64,000 nt of DNA. Source: CAZJHX01 sp964545715 (GTDB taxonomy: Bacteria > Myxococcota_A > UBA9042 > GCA-2863065). Positions 62,792 through 64,000 of the stretch are shown here, piece by piece. Both the position numbers and the translations under genes were made by a program. Each line of letters opens with the position of its first letter. The stretch's first letter is position 1. The notes below the pieces were generated by a model. It was not told where the DNA came from and did not search any database. It saw only the letters and a list, made by a program, of their open reading frames with translations. The stretch is from positions 1 through 64,000 of the forward strand of contig CAZJHX010000047.1 of NCBI GenBank assembly GCA_964545715.1, given 5' to 3'.

Positions 62792-64000
62792 AGGCGCTGA
62801 ACCCAAACCTGCGCGGGCTGGGCAAGTCCGCGACGCTGGCGATCAACGAGCGGTCACGACGACTTCAGGCTGAGGGCCGTCAGATCTATCGCTTTGGGCT
62901 GGGGCAATCGCCGTTTCCGGTGCCGGACCCCGTCGTGGAATCGCTGAGCGCCCACGCCGCTGAGAAGGACTACCTGTCGGTCGAGGGCCTGGAGGCGCTA
63001 TGCGCGTCCGTGGCGGGATACCATGCCCGCGTGGACGGCGTGCCGATCAAGGCGGACGGGGTCCTCGTCGGTCCGGGCTCCAAGGAGCTACTCTTCCTGG
63101 CGCAGCTCGCGTTTGGCGGCGACCTGGTGCTGCCCGCGCCGTGCTGGGTGTCGTATCGCCCGCAAGCTCAGATCATCGGCAAGACGATTGTGCGTGTGCC
63201 TTCGACCAAAGAGGCGCGTTGGCGCGTGAACCCCGAAGCGCTCGACACGGTCTGCGCGGACGGCGCGCCCCGCATGATGATCCTGAACTATCCGGGCAAC
63301 CCGGACGGTCTGACGTACACCACCGACGAGCTGCAGGCCATCGCGGCGGTGTGCCGGCGCCGAAACGTGATCGTGGTCTCGGACGAGATCTACGGCCCGC
63401 TGGACCATCAGGGCCAACACGTCTCTCTGGCGCGGTTCTACCCGGAGGGCACGATCATCTCGGGCGGCCTGTCCAAGTGGTGTGGCGCCGGGGGCTGGCG
63501 CCTGGGGACGCACGCGTTCCCGACCGAGCTCCGATGGCTTCAGCAGGCGATGGCGACCGTGGCCAGTGAGACGTACACGTCGGTGAGCGCGCCCATTCAA
63601 TACGCGGCGGTAACGGCCTTTGACGGCGGCCCGGAGATCGATGCCTACCTCACGCGCGCGCGGGCGGTTCTGCGCGCGTTGAGTGCCCGAATCATCGACA
63701 CCCTGCACGGCGCGGGCATCGGCGTACATCCCCCGACGGGGGCCTTCTATATAATGTTGGACTTCAGCGCCCACCAGGCTCAGCTGGCTTCGCGTGGGAT
63801 CACGGACAGCCTGACCTTGTGTGAGCAGCTTCTGGAGGATACGGGAGTCGCCATCCTGGCCGGCGCCAACTTCGAGCAGCCGCCCGAGGTGCTCACCGCC
63901 CGGCTGGCGTACGTGGACTTCGACGGCACGGCGGCCTTGCAGCACACGGGTTCCGACGTTGTGGATGCGTGCTGTCCAAGGGTCGCCGAGGGCGTCGAGC
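62788..64000 (+). CDS. Class I/II aminotransferase, 3' end off window
   Basis: The frame is open from a CTG at 62788, which overlaps the bfr stop (CTGA), to the right edge, giving 404 codons. No ATG, GTG or TTG lies in frame near the homologous N-terminus, and the first canonical codon downstream (GTG, about 63010) would remove the N-terminal arm. PLP-binding motifs are intact: 'NYPGNPDG', 'SDEIYG' and the Lys in 'SGGLSKWCGAGGWRLG'. It resembles aspartate/aromatic-type aminotransferases; the substrate is unknown. Either the start is a rare CTG or the reading has an error there. Confidence 0.85.
   Translation, partial: MKALNPNLRGLGKSATLAINERSRRLQAEGRQIYRFGLGQSPFPVPDPVVESLSAHAAEKDYLSVEGLEALCASVAGYHARVDGVPIKADGVLVGPGSKELLFLAQLAFGGDLVLPAPCWVSYRPQAQIIGKTIVRVPSTKEARWRVNPEALDTVCADGAPRMMILNYPGNPDGLTYTTDELQAIAAVCRRRNVIVVSDEIYGPLDHQGQHVSLARFYPEGTIISGGLSKWCGAGGWRLGTHAFPTELRWLQQAMATVASETYTSVSAPIQYAAVTAFDGGPEIDAYLTRARAVLRALSARIIDTLHGAGIGVHPPTGAFYIMLDFSAHQAQLASRGITDSLTLCEQLLEDTGVAILAGANFEQPPEVLTARLAYVDFDGTAALQHTGSDVVDACCPRVAEGVE

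Overview
The window is 64 kb of high-GC bacterial DNA (roughly two thirds G+C by eye) with dense, short-gapped genes on both strands. I see no rRNA, tRNA, CRISPR array, insertion sequence or prophage. The gene content points to a Myxococcota/Bradymonadota-type (former Deltaproteobacteria) genome. There are at least 14 predicted lipoproteins with lipobox cysteines, two secreted proteins with MYXO-CTERM-like tails, MopE-type D-N-D-C-D-G motifs, long cysteine-rich repeats and an IgGFc-binding-type surface lipoprotein. The taxonomic call is an inference from these families, not from a marker gene.

Region 1 (1-35.0 kb) is an accessory, surface-protein region. It holds an edge-truncated Ig-like/Cys-rich lipoprotein (minus), an alpha/beta hydrolase lipoprotein followed by ttcA, an aldo/keto reductase coupled to an IgGFc-binding-type lipoprotein, a beta-propeller lipoprotein, an orphan GspC-like PDZ protein and two Cys-repeat lipoproteins. 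It continues with a bacterial ACE (peptidase M2), a TIM-barrel secreted protein, a VWA lipoprotein, a second large hydrolase lipoprotein with calcium-binding-type repeats, a Cys-rich lipoprotein, a 1909-residue matrixin-type metalloprotease with about 23 Cys repeats plus its coupled partner, and a MopE/MYXO-CTERM protein.

Region 2 (35.2-48.3 kb) is metabolic. An aldehyde dehydrogenase faces a compact seven-gene minus-strand operon (43927 down to 36887): HTTM membrane protein, ArsC-like phosphatase, TPR-like protein, GCS2/YbdK-type carboxylate-amine ligase, ATP-grasp ligase, lipoyl-less E2-type acyltransferase and a small membrane protein. Five of these junctions are 4-nt overlaps or gaps of at most 16 nt, which suggests one biosynthetic unit of unknown product. 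An asparaginase, yggX and an SDR-SDR-amine oxidase operon follow.

Region 3 (48.3-64 kb) mixes more lipoproteins with regulatory and housekeeping genes. These are a Usp pair, a MocR-type regulator directly upstream of pdxS-pdxT and a histidine phosphatase (PLP synthesis), a HEAT-repeat protein with a C-terminal zinc ribbon, a PP2C-cNMP-binding fusion and a small barrel protein. It ends with an iron unit, bfd-bfr plus an aminotransferase that runs off the right edge, behind a Fur-box-like palindrome that overlaps the promoter.

Many genes are translationally coupled by ATGA/GTGA overlaps, and many convergent pairs overlap at their 3' ends.
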